Part shown: positions 16,698 through 24,028 of the stretch, piece by piece | Numbering within the stretch: position 1 is the first letter of the stretch | Layout of the letters: each line of letters opens with the position of its first letter | Assembly: GCA_017856455.1 (NCBI GenBank) | Contig: JAFMEZ010000011.1 | Location: forward strand, 1-46,100 | Reading direction: 5' to 3' | DNA length: 46,100 nucleotides | From: Parafilimonas sp. | Lineage (GTDB): Bacteria; Bacteroidota; Bacteroidia; Chitinophagales; Chitinophagaceae | Made by a program: the position numbers and the translations under genes | The notes under the pieces: generated by a model | The model's database searches: none | What the model was told of the DNA's origin: nothing | The model's input: the letters and a program-made list of their open reading frames with translations, nothing else

Positions 16698-16734
16698 GTT
16701 TCAATGCAGCAAAGTTCTTGAATTCAATTGAGAT

Positions 16735-17601
16735 ATGGCAAATTCAATTTTGATAGCAGATAGTGGAGCGACAAAAACAGCATGGATTTTGCTTGAAAAT
16801 GGCAAACAAACTTCTTTTCAGACATCCGGAATCAGTCCGTATCATATGTCAAAGGATGAAATTCAAAAAGTTCTGATCAAGGAATTTCCTAAAAAAGTAT
16901 TGTCAAATCCTGTAAAAGAAATTTTTTATTACGGAACAGGTTGTAAAACCCTTGCTAAAGCAAAATTGGTAACAGGTGCACTTAAAACTGTTTTTAATGG
17001 TTCGGTTGTTCATGTAACCCATGATCTCATGGGTGCGGCTATTGCTACATGTGGACATGAAGCAGGTATTGCTTGTATCTTGGGAACTGGTTCTAATTCC
17101 TGTTTTTATAATGGGAAAAAAATTGTCTCGAATTCACCCGGACTCGGATATGTGTTGGGTGATGAAGCCAGTGGAGCTTATTTTGGAAAAATTCTTCTTC
17201 AACATTTTCTATATAAAAAATTTGATGCTTCATTGGAAAAAGCATTCGTTAAAGTATATAAGGTAACCAAAGATGATATCCTGCATCATGTTTATCGTGA
17301 GCCCTTTCCCAACAGGTATCTTGCAAAATTTTCAACATTCTTGTCAGCTCACCGGAGTCATTATATTGTGGAGAATATAATTGAAGATGGACTAAGGGAG
17401 TTTATGGGTACACATCTCTTAAGATATCCTCAGTCAAAGCAGCATCCAATACACTTTGTTGGAAGCATTGCTTTTTATTTTCAAGATAAAATTGATGAAC
17501 TTTGCAGTGTGTATGGTTTCAGATTAGGAACCATCATTAAAGATCCCATTAATGGATTAGCTAATTTTCATTTGAATAAAAGTGGAAGAAAAAAGAAATA
17601 A
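16735..17601 (+). CDS. BadF/BadG-type sugar kinase, probable N-acetylmuramate/N-acetylglucosamine kinase
   Basis: A 288-aa ASKHA-fold kinase of the BadF/BadG/BcrA/BcrD ATPase family. The phosphate-1 loop is L-I-A-D-S-G-A-T-K-T-A-W (residues 6-17). A second nucleotide loop is C-I-L-G-T-G-S-N-S-C-F, followed by G-L-G-Y-V-L-G-D-E-A-S-G-A-Y-F-G, typical of the GlcNAc-kinase-like group. Family members phosphorylate amino sugars. The gene overlaps murQ by 20 bases, and a related kinase (MurK) in other Bacteroidota phosphorylates MurNAc to feed MurQ. MurNAc or GlcNAc kinase activity is therefore likely, while the exact sugar is inferred from context. The ATG start gives the usual length. Confidence 0.85.
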   Translation: MANSILIADSGATKTAWILLENGKQTSFQTSGISPYHMSKDEIQKVLIKEFPKKVLSNPVKEIFYYGTGCKTLAKAKLVTGALKTVFNGSVVHVTHDLMGAAIATCGHEAGIACILGTGSNSCFYNGKKIVSNSPGLGYVLGDEASGAYFGKILLQHFLYKKFDASLEKAFVKVYKVTKDDILHHVYREPFPNRYLAKFSTFLSAHRSHYIVENIIEDGLREFMGTHLLRYPQSKQHPIHFVGSIAFYFQDKIDELCSVYGFRLGTIIKDPINGLANFHLNKSGRKKK

Positions 17602-18415
17602 AACAACCGAAAAGGAGTCCAGCTATCGCCATTTAGAAAAAATGAGTGTAGCTGAGATCATTTCAAATATCAACAAAGAAGACCAGACTGTACCCTTGGC
17701 GATTTCCAAAGCTATTCCGCAAATCACTCCACTGATTGAAGTTATTGCAGACAAGATGCTTGCTGGGGGCAGACTTTTTTATATTGGAGCAGGTACCAGT
17801 GGCAGATTAGCGGTTGTTGACGCTTCTGAATGTCCACCTACTTATGGGGTTCCACATGGTATGGTTGTAGGTATTATTGCCGGGGGCAAAGAAGCCATGT
17901 TCAATGCAGTTGAATTTGCGGAGGATGATTTTGCTCAGGCCTGGGTTGATCTCACCGCATATAATGTAAATCAGCATGATGTTGTAATTGGAATAGCAGC
18001 GAGTGGATCTACTCCCTATGTAATAGGTGGTTTAAGATCTTGCAGAGAAAATGGGATTGTTACTGGTTCAATTTCCTGCAATTTCAATGCAGAAATTTCA
18101 AAAGAAGCAGATTTCCCAATTGAGGTAGAAGTTGGACCAGAATTTGTTACCGGCAGTACACGTATGAAAAGCGGGACTGCACAAAAGTTAATTTTAAATA
18201 TGATTTCTACTGCTGTCATGATTAAATTAGGAAGAGTAGAAGACAATAAAATGGTCAATATGCAATTGACTAACGAGAAGTTAATTGCAAGAGGTATTAA
18301 AATGTTAATGGGAAATACCAATATAGATTCCTTTGAAACAGCTAAGTCACTCTTGTTAAAACATGGTAGCGTAAAAAAGGCAATGGGCGAGTGGATGTCT
18401 GGTAAAAATGCATGA
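17582..18415 (+). CDS. murQ: N-acetylmuramic acid 6-phosphate etherase
   Basis: A 277-aa SIS-domain lyase that cleaves the D-lactyl ether of MurNAc-6-phosphate, giving GlcNAc-6-phosphate in peptidoglycan recycling. The sugar-phosphate site is G-A-G-T-S-G-R-L, followed by D-A-S-E-C-P-P-T-Y-G with Glu83, and Glu114 lies in E-F-A-E-D-D. Both positions equal the catalytic glutamates known in E. coli MurQ. A second SIS motif I-A-A-S-G-S-T-P-Y and T-R-M-K-S-G-T-A-Q-K complete the signature. The start is GTG 17582, inside the kinase gene; the first in-frame ATG (17642) would cut away conserved S-S-Y-R-H-L-E-K-M. It overlaps the next gene by 8 bases. Confidence 0.95.
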   Translation: MEEKRNKTTEKESSYRHLEKMSVAEIISNINKEDQTVPLAISKAIPQITPLIEVIADKMLAGGRLFYIGAGTSGRLAVVDASECPPTYGVPHGMVVGIIAGGKEAMFNAVEFAEDDFAQAWVDLTAYNVNQHDVVIGIAASGSTPYVIGGLRSCRENGIVTGSISCNFNAEISKEADFPIEVEVGPEFVTGSTRMKSGTAQKLILNMISTAVMIKLGRVEDNKMVNMQLTNEKLIARGIKMLMGNTNIDSFETAKSLLLKHGSVKKAMGEWMSGKNA

Positions 18416-18974
18416 AATTGAACCATATTACAACTGGAGGCACCTTTATATAGCAGAGGAGGATAGCAAATCACCTTTTTTTGGAAGAACCTACTCAGAG
18501 TTTGAATTTACTCAAACAGTCTACAATTACTATATCCATCCCCAATGGGATGATTTTGGATCACAGACTCTTTATTTAAAAATAATTTTTGTCGATTACG
18601 AGCTTGGATGCTGCATCATTGAATTTATAGGTGAATGGAATGATGCGATTGAAAACGATATCATGACCCTGAAAAGAGATGTCGTTGACAAGCTCTTGGT
18701 GCAGGGAATCAGCAAGTTTATACTGATTGGGGAAAATGTTTTGAATTTTCACAGTAGTGATGACTGTTATTATGAGGAATGGTATGAGGATGTAAGCGAG
18801 GAGGGTGGCTGGATAGCCATGCTGGGTTTGCCTGAACAATCAAAGCATGACTTTATAAGAGCAGGAATACAACACTTTGTTGAACTTTTAGACCTAATCG
18901 ACTGGAGGCCATTTACACCAAATAATCTCTTCAATAAAGTTGATAACCTGATTATCAAACGTTTGGGCGAATAA
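18408..18974 (+). CDS. Conserved protein of unknown function coupled to murQ
   Basis: A 188-aa soluble protein starting at ATG 18408, inside the last codons of murQ (8-base overlap). It has no signal peptide or membrane helix. The sequence is acidic and rich in aromatic residues: Y-Y-N-W-R-H-L-Y-I at the start, F-I-G-E-W-N-D-A-I in the middle, then F-I-L-I-G-E-N-V-L-N-F-H and C-Y-Y-E-E-W-Y-E-D. The end is L-F-N-K-V-D-N-L. I recall closely similar proteins of about 190 aa across Bacteroidota annotated only as hypothetical; I know no domain name for it. Coupling to murQ suggests translation in fixed ratio, but a role in cell-wall recycling is only a guess. Confidence 0.8.
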   Translation: MHEIEPYYNWRHLYIAEEDSKSPFFGRTYSEFEFTQTVYNYYIHPQWDDFGSQTLYLKIIFVDYELGCCIIEFIGEWNDAIENDIMTLKRDVVDKLLVQGISKFILIGENVLNFHSSDDCYYEEWYEDVSEEGGWIAMLGLPEQSKHDFIRAGIQHFVELLDLIDWRPFTPNNLFNKVDNLIIKRLGE

Positions 18975-18989
18975 ATAAAGTTTGTGCCG

Positions 18990-18997
18990 TAACTTTG
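18990..18997 (+). promoter_or_regulatory. -7 element of the sdhCAB promoter
   Basis: TAACTTTG matches TAnnTTTG exactly and lies 27 bases before the ATG at 19025. No well-spaced TTG was found 17-21 bases upstream, so the -33 part is weak. The predicted start near 19004 rules against the upstream TTG codon at 19010 as the sdhC start. Confidence 0.5.
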
Positions 18998-19024
18998 CAC
19001 CTATAAATTTTGAAAACCCTGTCT

Positions 19025-19735
19025 ATGAATTGGAGTCAAATTTTTACCTCATCCATCGGAAAAAAATTAGTCATGGCATTGACTGGATTTTTTTTAGTGG
19101 TCTTTCTTATTGTGCATTGTTATATCAATGCAAATGTTTTGTTTTCAAATGCGGAAGAAAATTTTAATCGTGCAGCTCATTTTATGGGAAGTAATATTCT
19201 CATTCGCATTATGGAAATAGGTTTGTTTGTAGGATTTATTTTGCACATTGTACAAGGCTACAAACTTGAATTGCAAAATCGTGCATCTCGTAAAAGTCGT
19301 TATGCTGTAACTGCAGGCAATAAAACATCTAAATGGTATTCAAGATCGATGGCACTGCTTGGAACTTTGATTCTGTTGTTCCTTGTTTTGCATCTTGTTC
19401 ATTTTTGGGTTCCATCAAGATTCGGCGGATTGACTGAAGTTGAATATGATGGAAAAACATATCACAATTTATATGCTCAAATGCAGGACATATTTGCAGT
19501 GCCTTGGGTAGTTGTTGTATATCTCCTGGGCTGTTTTTCACTCTCTTGGCATTTGTTACATGGCGTGCAAAGTGCAGCGCAAACGCTGGGTATCACATCA
19601 AAGAATTACTTTCAAACCATTAAAACTATTGGTATTGTATTTTCTATTGTAGTTCCCTTGATATTTGCCCTCATGCCATTGTTCGTGCATTTTGGATGGC
19701 AAATCAATACTGGTGATATTTCATTGTTATTTTAA
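19025..19735 (+). CDS. sdhC: Succinate dehydrogenase/fumarate reductase cytochrome b subunit
   Basis: A 236-aa membrane anchor with five hydrophobic helices, starting M-N-W-S-Q-I-F. It is the di-heme, single-subunit type of anchor found with Bacteroidota and Bacillus-like complex II. Candidate heme ligands are His31 (L-I-V-H), His74 (I-L-H-I-V-Q-G), His123 or His126 (L-H-L-V-H-F) and His176 or His179. It binds heme b and quinone in the inner membrane and carries electrons between the SdhB iron-sulfur centres and menaquinone. A TTG codon 5 codons upstream (19010) is possible, but it is too near the promoter. sdhA follows after 21 bases and sdhB after that, giving the order C-A-B. Confidence 0.93.
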   Translation: MNWSQIFTSSIGKKLVMALTGFFLVVFLIVHCYINANVLFSNAEENFNRAAHFMGSNILIRIMEIGLFVGFILHIVQGYKLELQNRASRKSRYAVTAGNKTSKWYSRSMALLGTLILLFLVLHLVHFWVPSRFGGLTEVEYDGKTYHNLYAQMQDIFAVPWVVVVYLLGCFSLSWHLLHGVQSAAQTLGITSKNYFQTIKTIGIVFSIVVPLIFALMPLFVHFGWQINTGDISLLF

Positions 19736-19756
19736 ACATTTTTAAATCAACATACC

Positions 19757-21727
19757 ATGCTTGATGCAAAAATCCCTTCTGGCTCTTTATCAGAAAAGTG
19801 GACCAAGTACAAGGGTTCAGTGAAACTTGTTAATCCTGCTAACAAAAGAAAATTAGAAATTATTGTAGTTGGTACCGGGTTAGCGGGTTCATCAGCTGCT
19901 GCCAGTTTAGGAGAAATGGGCTATAAGGTTAAAGCCTTTTGTTTCCAGGATTCTCCACGTCGTGCGCACTCCATTGCGGCACAGGGCGGAATCAATGCAG
20001 CAAAGAACTATCAGAATGATGGCGACTCAACATACAGATTGTTTTATGATACCATTAAAGGTGGTGATTACAGAGCGCGTGAGGCAAATGTTCATCGACT
20101 TGCAGAGGTAAGTACCAACATTATTGATCAATGTGTTGCACAGGGTGTTCCTTTTGCAAGAGAATATGGTGGATTATTGAGTAACCGTTCTTTTGGTGGT
20201 ACTCAGGTGCAAAGAACTTTCTATGCAGCTGGGCAAACCGGACAACAATTATTGATTGGAGCATATCAGGCTTTAGAACGTCAGGTTGCTTTAGGTACTG
20301 TTCAAATGTATTCAAGACATGAGATGGTTGAACTTGTAATCATCGATGGCAAAGCCAGAGGTATCATTGCAAGAAATTTGGTTACAGGAGAATTGGAAAG
20401 ACATTTCGGGCATGCAGTATTGTTATGCACAGGTGGGTATGGAAACGTGTTTTACCTTTCCACTAATGCCATGGGTTCTAATGTAACCGCAGCATGGAAG
20501 GCGCATAGAAAAGGTGCATATTTTGCTAATCCTTGTTTTACACAAATCCATCCAACATGTATTCCCGTTTCTGGAGATCATCAGTCAAAACTGACATTGA
20601 TGTCAGAATCTTTAAGAAATGATGGAAGAATTTGGGTTCCTGCAAAACAAGGTGATCATCGTCCACCTAACGAAATACCAGAAGATGAGCGTGATTATTA
20701 CCTAGAGCGCAGGTATCCTGCATTTGGTAATCTTGTGCCACGAGATGTTGCATCAAGGGCTGCCAAAGAGAGATGTGATGCTGGATATGGCGTAGGAACT
20801 TCAAAACAGGCCGTCTATTTGGATTATGCCGCTGCGATTCAGCGTTATGGAAAAGCAGAGGCCAGCAAGAGAAATCTCGGAAATGTATCACCTGAAACCA
20901 TTACACAACTAGGGAAAGATGTTGTAAAGGAAAAATATGGCAACTTGTTTAACATGTATGAAAAAATAACAGGTGAGAATCCATATGAAGTGCCAATGCG
21001 TATCTACCCAGCTGTGCATTATACAATGGGAGGATTATGGGTTGATTATGAATTGAAAACTTCCATTGATGGTTTGTATGCCTTGGGAGAGGCCAATTTT
21101 AGTGACCATGGAGCAAATAGATTGGGTGCATCTGCATTGATGCAGGGATTGGCAGACGGATATTTTGTAATTCCCTATACTTTGGGTAATTACCTTTCTG
21201 ATGAAATCAGAACAAATAATATTCCAACTGATCATCCTGCATTTGTTGAGGCGGAGAAGCATGCAAGTGAGAGGATTAATAAATTGATTTCAATCAACGG
21301 AACACAAACAGTTGAGAGTTTTCACAAGCGATTGGGTAAAATCATATGGGACAAATGTGGAATGGCAAGAAGTGCAGAAGGATTGAAACAGGCCATCGAA
21401 GAAGTTCGTGCGCTGAAAAAGGAATTTTGGTCTGATGTGCGCATTCCCGGTACAATCAATGAAATGAATCCAGAACTAGATAAAGCTGGCAGGGTAGCAG
21501 ATTTCATCGAATTGGGTGAATTGATGTGTTTGGATGCTTTAGAGAGAAATGAGAGTTGTGGAGGTCATTTCAGAGAGGAGTATCAGACACCGGATGGTGA
21601 GGCATTAAGGGATGATGAAAACTACATGTATGTAGCTGCATGGGAAATGAAAGATGATAATTGGCAGCTTCATAAAGAGGCACTCAATTATGAAATTGTA
21701 AAACCTAGTCAAAGAAGTTATAAATAA
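19757..21727 (+). CDS. sdhA: Succinate dehydrogenase/fumarate reductase flavoprotein subunit
   Basis: A 656-aa flavoprotein. The dinucleotide-binding motif [12 protein letters not shown] starts near residue 37. His71 in [11 protein letters not shown] is the covalent FAD attachment site. Substrate-binding H-P-T is at 265-267, and T-M-G-G-L-W-V-D plus [17 protein letters not shown] complete the active site. It oxidises succinate to fumarate on the cytoplasmic side of complex II, or reduces fumarate in reverse. The length of about 650 aa fits the di-heme type found in Bacteroidota rather than the 590-aa E. coli SdhA. It lies between sdhC and sdhB in one operon. Confidence 0.96.
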   Translation: MLDAKIPSGSLSEKWTKYKGSVKLVNPANKRKLEIIVVGTGLAGSSAAASLGEMGYKVKAFCFQDSPRRAHSIAAQGGINAAKNYQNDGDSTYRLFYDTIKGGDYRAREANVHRLAEVSTNIIDQCVAQGVPFAREYGGLLSNRSFGGTQVQRTFYAAGQTGQQLLIGAYQALERQVALGTVQMYSRHEMVELVIIDGKARGIIARNLVTGELERHFGHAVLLCTGGYGNVFYLSTNAMGSNVTAAWKAHRKGAYFANPCFTQIHPTCIPVSGDHQSKLTLMSESLRNDGRIWVPAKQGDHRPPNEIPEDERDYYLERRYPAFGNLVPRDVASRAAKERCDAGYGVGTSKQAVYLDYAAAIQRYGKAEASKRNLGNVSPETITQLGKDVVKEKYGNLFNMYEKITGENPYEVPMRIYPAVHYTMGGLWVDYELKTSIDGLYALGEANFSDHGANRLGASALMQGLADGYFVIPYTLGNYLSDEIRTNNIPTDHPAFVEAEKHASERINKLISINGTQTVESFHKRLGKIIWDKCGMARSAEGLKQAIEEVRALKKEFWSDVRIPGTINEMNPELDKAGRVADFIELGELMCLDALERNESCGGHFREEYQTPDGEALRDDENYMYVAAWEMKDDNWQLHKEALNYEIVKPSQRSYK

Positions 21728-21752
21728 TCAATCACCGATAATCTGTTGATAT

Positions 21753-22514
21753 ATGCAACATTATTCAATGAATTTGAAATTAAAAGTTTGGCGTCAACGC
21801 AATACGAATGATCAAGGGCATTTTGAAACATATGATGTTGAGAATGTTTCATCTGAAATGTCTTTTCTTGAGATGATTGATGTGCTGAATGAGCAATTGA
21901 TCGCAAAAGGGGAAAATCCAATTGCATTTGATCATGATTGTCGTGAAGGAATTTGTGGAATGTGCTCAATGGTCATTGATGGTAGACCACATGGGCCATG
22001 GAAAGGAACCACCACCTGTCAATTGCACATGCGTGCTTTTAAAGATGGGGATATGATCACAGTTGAGCCATTCAGGGCAAATGCTTTTCCAGTAATCAAG
22101 GATTTGATGGTAAGCAGAAGTGCTTTTGATCGAATCATCCAGGCAGGAGGTTATATTTCTGTGAATACAGGTAATGCAGTTGATGGCAATGCAATTCCTA
22201 TTGAAAAGGAAAAAGCTGATGATGCATTTGCCGCAGCAGCTTGTATTGGTTGTGGCGCATGTGTTGCAGCGTGTAAAAATGCATCTGCTATGCTTTTTCT
22301 TTCTGCTAAAGTTTCTCACTTGGCATTATTGCCACAGGGAGAACCTGAAAAGAAGCAGCGCGTCGTAAATATGATTGCACAAATGGATAAAGAAGGTTTC
22401 GGAAGTTGTACAAATACTTATGCTTGTGAAGCTGAATGTCCAAAGGAAATTTCAGTCCTCAACATCGCAAGATTGAACCGCGAGTATTTGAATTCTACTT
22501 TATCAGCTGACTAA
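21753..22514 (+). CDS. sdhB: Succinate dehydrogenase/fumarate reductase iron-sulfur subunit
   Basis: A 253-aa electron-transfer subunit. The [2Fe-2S] ligands are Cys63, Cys68, Cys71 and Cys89. The C-terminal domain has C-I-G-C-G-A-C-x3-C (Cys164, 167, 170, 174) and a second group, Cys219, Cys225 and Cys229. Together these give one [4Fe-4S] (164, 167, 170, 229) and one [3Fe-4S] (174, 219, 225). It passes electrons from FAD in SdhA to heme and quinone in SdhC. The ATG at 21753 is used here; ATG 21768 is also possible because the first five residues are not conserved. It is the last gene of the operon, followed by a strong terminator. Confidence 0.95.
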   Translation: MQHYSMNLKLKVWRQRNTNDQGHFETYDVENVSSEMSFLEMIDVLNEQLIAKGENPIAFDHDCREGICGMCSMVIDGRPHGPWKGTTTCQLHMRAFKDGDMITVEPFRANAFPVIKDLMVSRSAFDRIIQAGGYISVNTGNAVDGNAIPIEKEKADDAFAAAACIGCGACVAACKNASAMLFLSAKVSHLALLPQGEPEKKQRVVNMIAQMDKEGFGSCTNTYACEAECPKEISVLNIARLNREYLNSTLSAD

Positions 22515-22551
22515 TCAATAGTTGGAAAGCTTTAGTTAGTTAAGATAGTCT

Positions 22552-22580
22552 TGCGCGCCCTTCGGGCGCGCATTTTTTTT
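22552..22580 (+). terminator. Intrinsic terminator of sdhCAB
   Basis: A 9-bp, GC-rich stem (22552-22560 with 22564-22572, loop TTC) is followed by eight T residues. It is by far the most GC-rich hairpin in the window. Its T-run overlaps the upstream element of the next promoter. Confidence 0.92.
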
Positions 22581-22608
22581 GTCTTCCTCCATCAAATGAT
22601 TAACTTTA
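22578..22608 (+). promoter_or_regulatory. Promoter of the oxidoreductase gene
   Basis: TTTG (22578-22581), a 19-base spacer, then TAACTTTA (22601-22608), one base from TAnnTTTG. The ATG follows at 22635. The location just after the sdh terminator fits a new transcription unit. Confidence 0.5.
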
Positions 22609-22634
22609 GTTACAACAAATCAAAACGATTGTAT

Positions 22635-24023
22635 ATGTCATCTAACAGAAGAAAATTTTTACGTCAACTTGGTGGAACAGCTGCATTGTTTACAGGTGGA
22701 ACAATGGGAGCCTTTTCAATGGATGAAGAAAAAATCCACATTCTCCAGCCAGAGAAAAGACATATGGCAAATGATAAAATTCGTGTGGCAGGTATCGGTA
22801 TGGGTATCATGGGATTTGGTGATATGCGCGCGGCATTAAAAGTTCCAGGTGTTGAAATTGCTGGTGCATGTGATTTATATCAAGGTCATCTTGATCGCGC
22901 TAAAGAATTGTATGGTAAAGATTTATTTACAACAAGAGATTTCAGAGAGATCCTTGAAAGAAAAGATATCGATGCAGTAATCATCGCAACACCAGATCAT
23001 TGGCATGATCATATTTCTATTGCTGCCATGAAGGCTGGGAAACATGTATACTGCGAAAAGCCAATGGTTCAGCACCTGGATGAAGGCCACGCTGTTATCA
23101 AAACACAAAAAGAAACTGGTAAAGTGATGATTGTTGGGTCTCAAGGGGTAAGCAGTGTTACATTGGCAGAAGCTAAACGCAGAATCAAAGCTGGAGATAT
23201 TGGTGAAATCAATTTGGTTGAAGCAATCAACGATCGTTTTAGCTCTAATGGTGCTTGGCAATATGCTATACCGTTGGATGCAAGTCCGGAGACAGTTGAT
23301 TGGGATCGCTTTCTTGGGGATGCCCCCAAAAGACCTTTTGATCCAACCAGGTTCTTTAGATGGAGAAATTATAAGGACTATGGTACTGGGGTAGCAGGAG
23401 ATTTATTTATACACTTGATCTCTGCCGTTCATCATGCACTGGATTCAAATGGCCCCAATAGAATTTTTTCAAGCGGACAATTGAGCTATTGGAAAGATGG
23501 TAGGGATGTGCCCGATGTTTTAGCTGCCATTATGGATTATCCTCAAACTGATCAACATGCAGCTTTTCAAATGCAATTGAGGGTAAACTTTGCTGATGGT
23601 TCTGGTGGAAGCAACAGAACTCGTATTGTTGGCTCTGAGGGTGTAATTGAGTGGGGAGGAAACAGATTTACACTTAAAAAGCAAAAACTTCCCAAAGCAG
23701 CGCCATTGGGGACTTATGATAGCTATACCAATTTTTCTGAGGAACAGAAAAATGCATACGTAAAATGGTACAACGAGAAATACTCTGAAGATGACAGAAA
23801 GACCTTCCCAGCTGAAGAAATCAAATACGCTGCACCAGTAGGATATGATGAGAGAGTTGACCACTTTGCAAATTTCTTTCAAGCAATCAGAACCAATGGT
23901 ACTGTAATTGAGGATCCAACCTTCGGACTAAGAGCTGCAGGACCTGCATTGGCAAGTAATTTAAGTTTTGAAAAAAAGAAAATTGTTAACTGGGATCCAG
24001 TTGCAATGAAACTGATCAAATAA
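22635..24023 (+). CDS. Tat-exported Gfo/Idh/MocA-family oxidoreductase
   Basis: A 462-aa protein. It starts M-S-S-N-R-R-K-F-L-R-Q-L with twin arginines at 5-6 and a hydrophobic stretch rich in G and A to about residue 27, a Tat signal for export of folded, cofactor-loaded protein. The NAD(P)-binding domain begins I-R-V-A-G-I-G-M-G-I-M-G near residue 49. The family motif E-K-P is at 141-143, preceded by A-T-P-D-H-W-H. The family oxidises or reduces sugars or related polyols, and some exported members act as glycosidases through an NAD-dependent mechanism. The substrate is unknown. An upstream in-frame ATG at 22551 lies inside the terminator and is rejected. The giant barrel gene starts 5 bases after the stop. 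Confidence 0.9.
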   Translation: MSSNRRKFLRQLGGTAALFTGGTMGAFSMDEEKIHILQPEKRHMANDKIRVAGIGMGIMGFGDMRAALKVPGVEIAGACDLYQGHLDRAKELYGKDLFTTRDFREILERKDIDAVIIATPDHWHDHISIAAMKAGKHVYCEKPMVQHLDEGHAVIKTQKETGKVMIVGSQGVSSVTLAEAKRRIKAGDIGEINLVEAINDRFSSNGAWQYAIPLDASPETVDWDRFLGDAPKRPFDPTRFFRWRNYKDYGTGVAGDLFIHLISAVHHALDSNGPNRIFSSGQLSYWKDGRDVPDVLAAIMDYPQTDQHAAFQMQLRVNFADGSGGSNRTRIVGSEGVIEWGGNRFTLKKQKLPKAAPLGTYDSYTNFSEEQKNAYVKWYNEKYSEDDRKTFPAEEIKYAAPVGYDERVDHFANFFQAIRTNGTVIEDPTFGLRAAGPALASNLSFEKKKIVNWDPVAMKLIK

Positions 24024-24028
24024 GAAAT

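Noticed and set aside
19010-19024. sdhC start at TTG 19010
   Set aside because: Only a few bases after the predicted transcription start; ATG 19025 gives the usual N-terminus.
22551-22634. N-terminal extension of the Gfo/Idh/MocA protein from ATG 22551
   Set aside because: The start lies inside the sdh terminator stem and would place the twin-arginine signal 28 residues in; ATG 22635 is correct.
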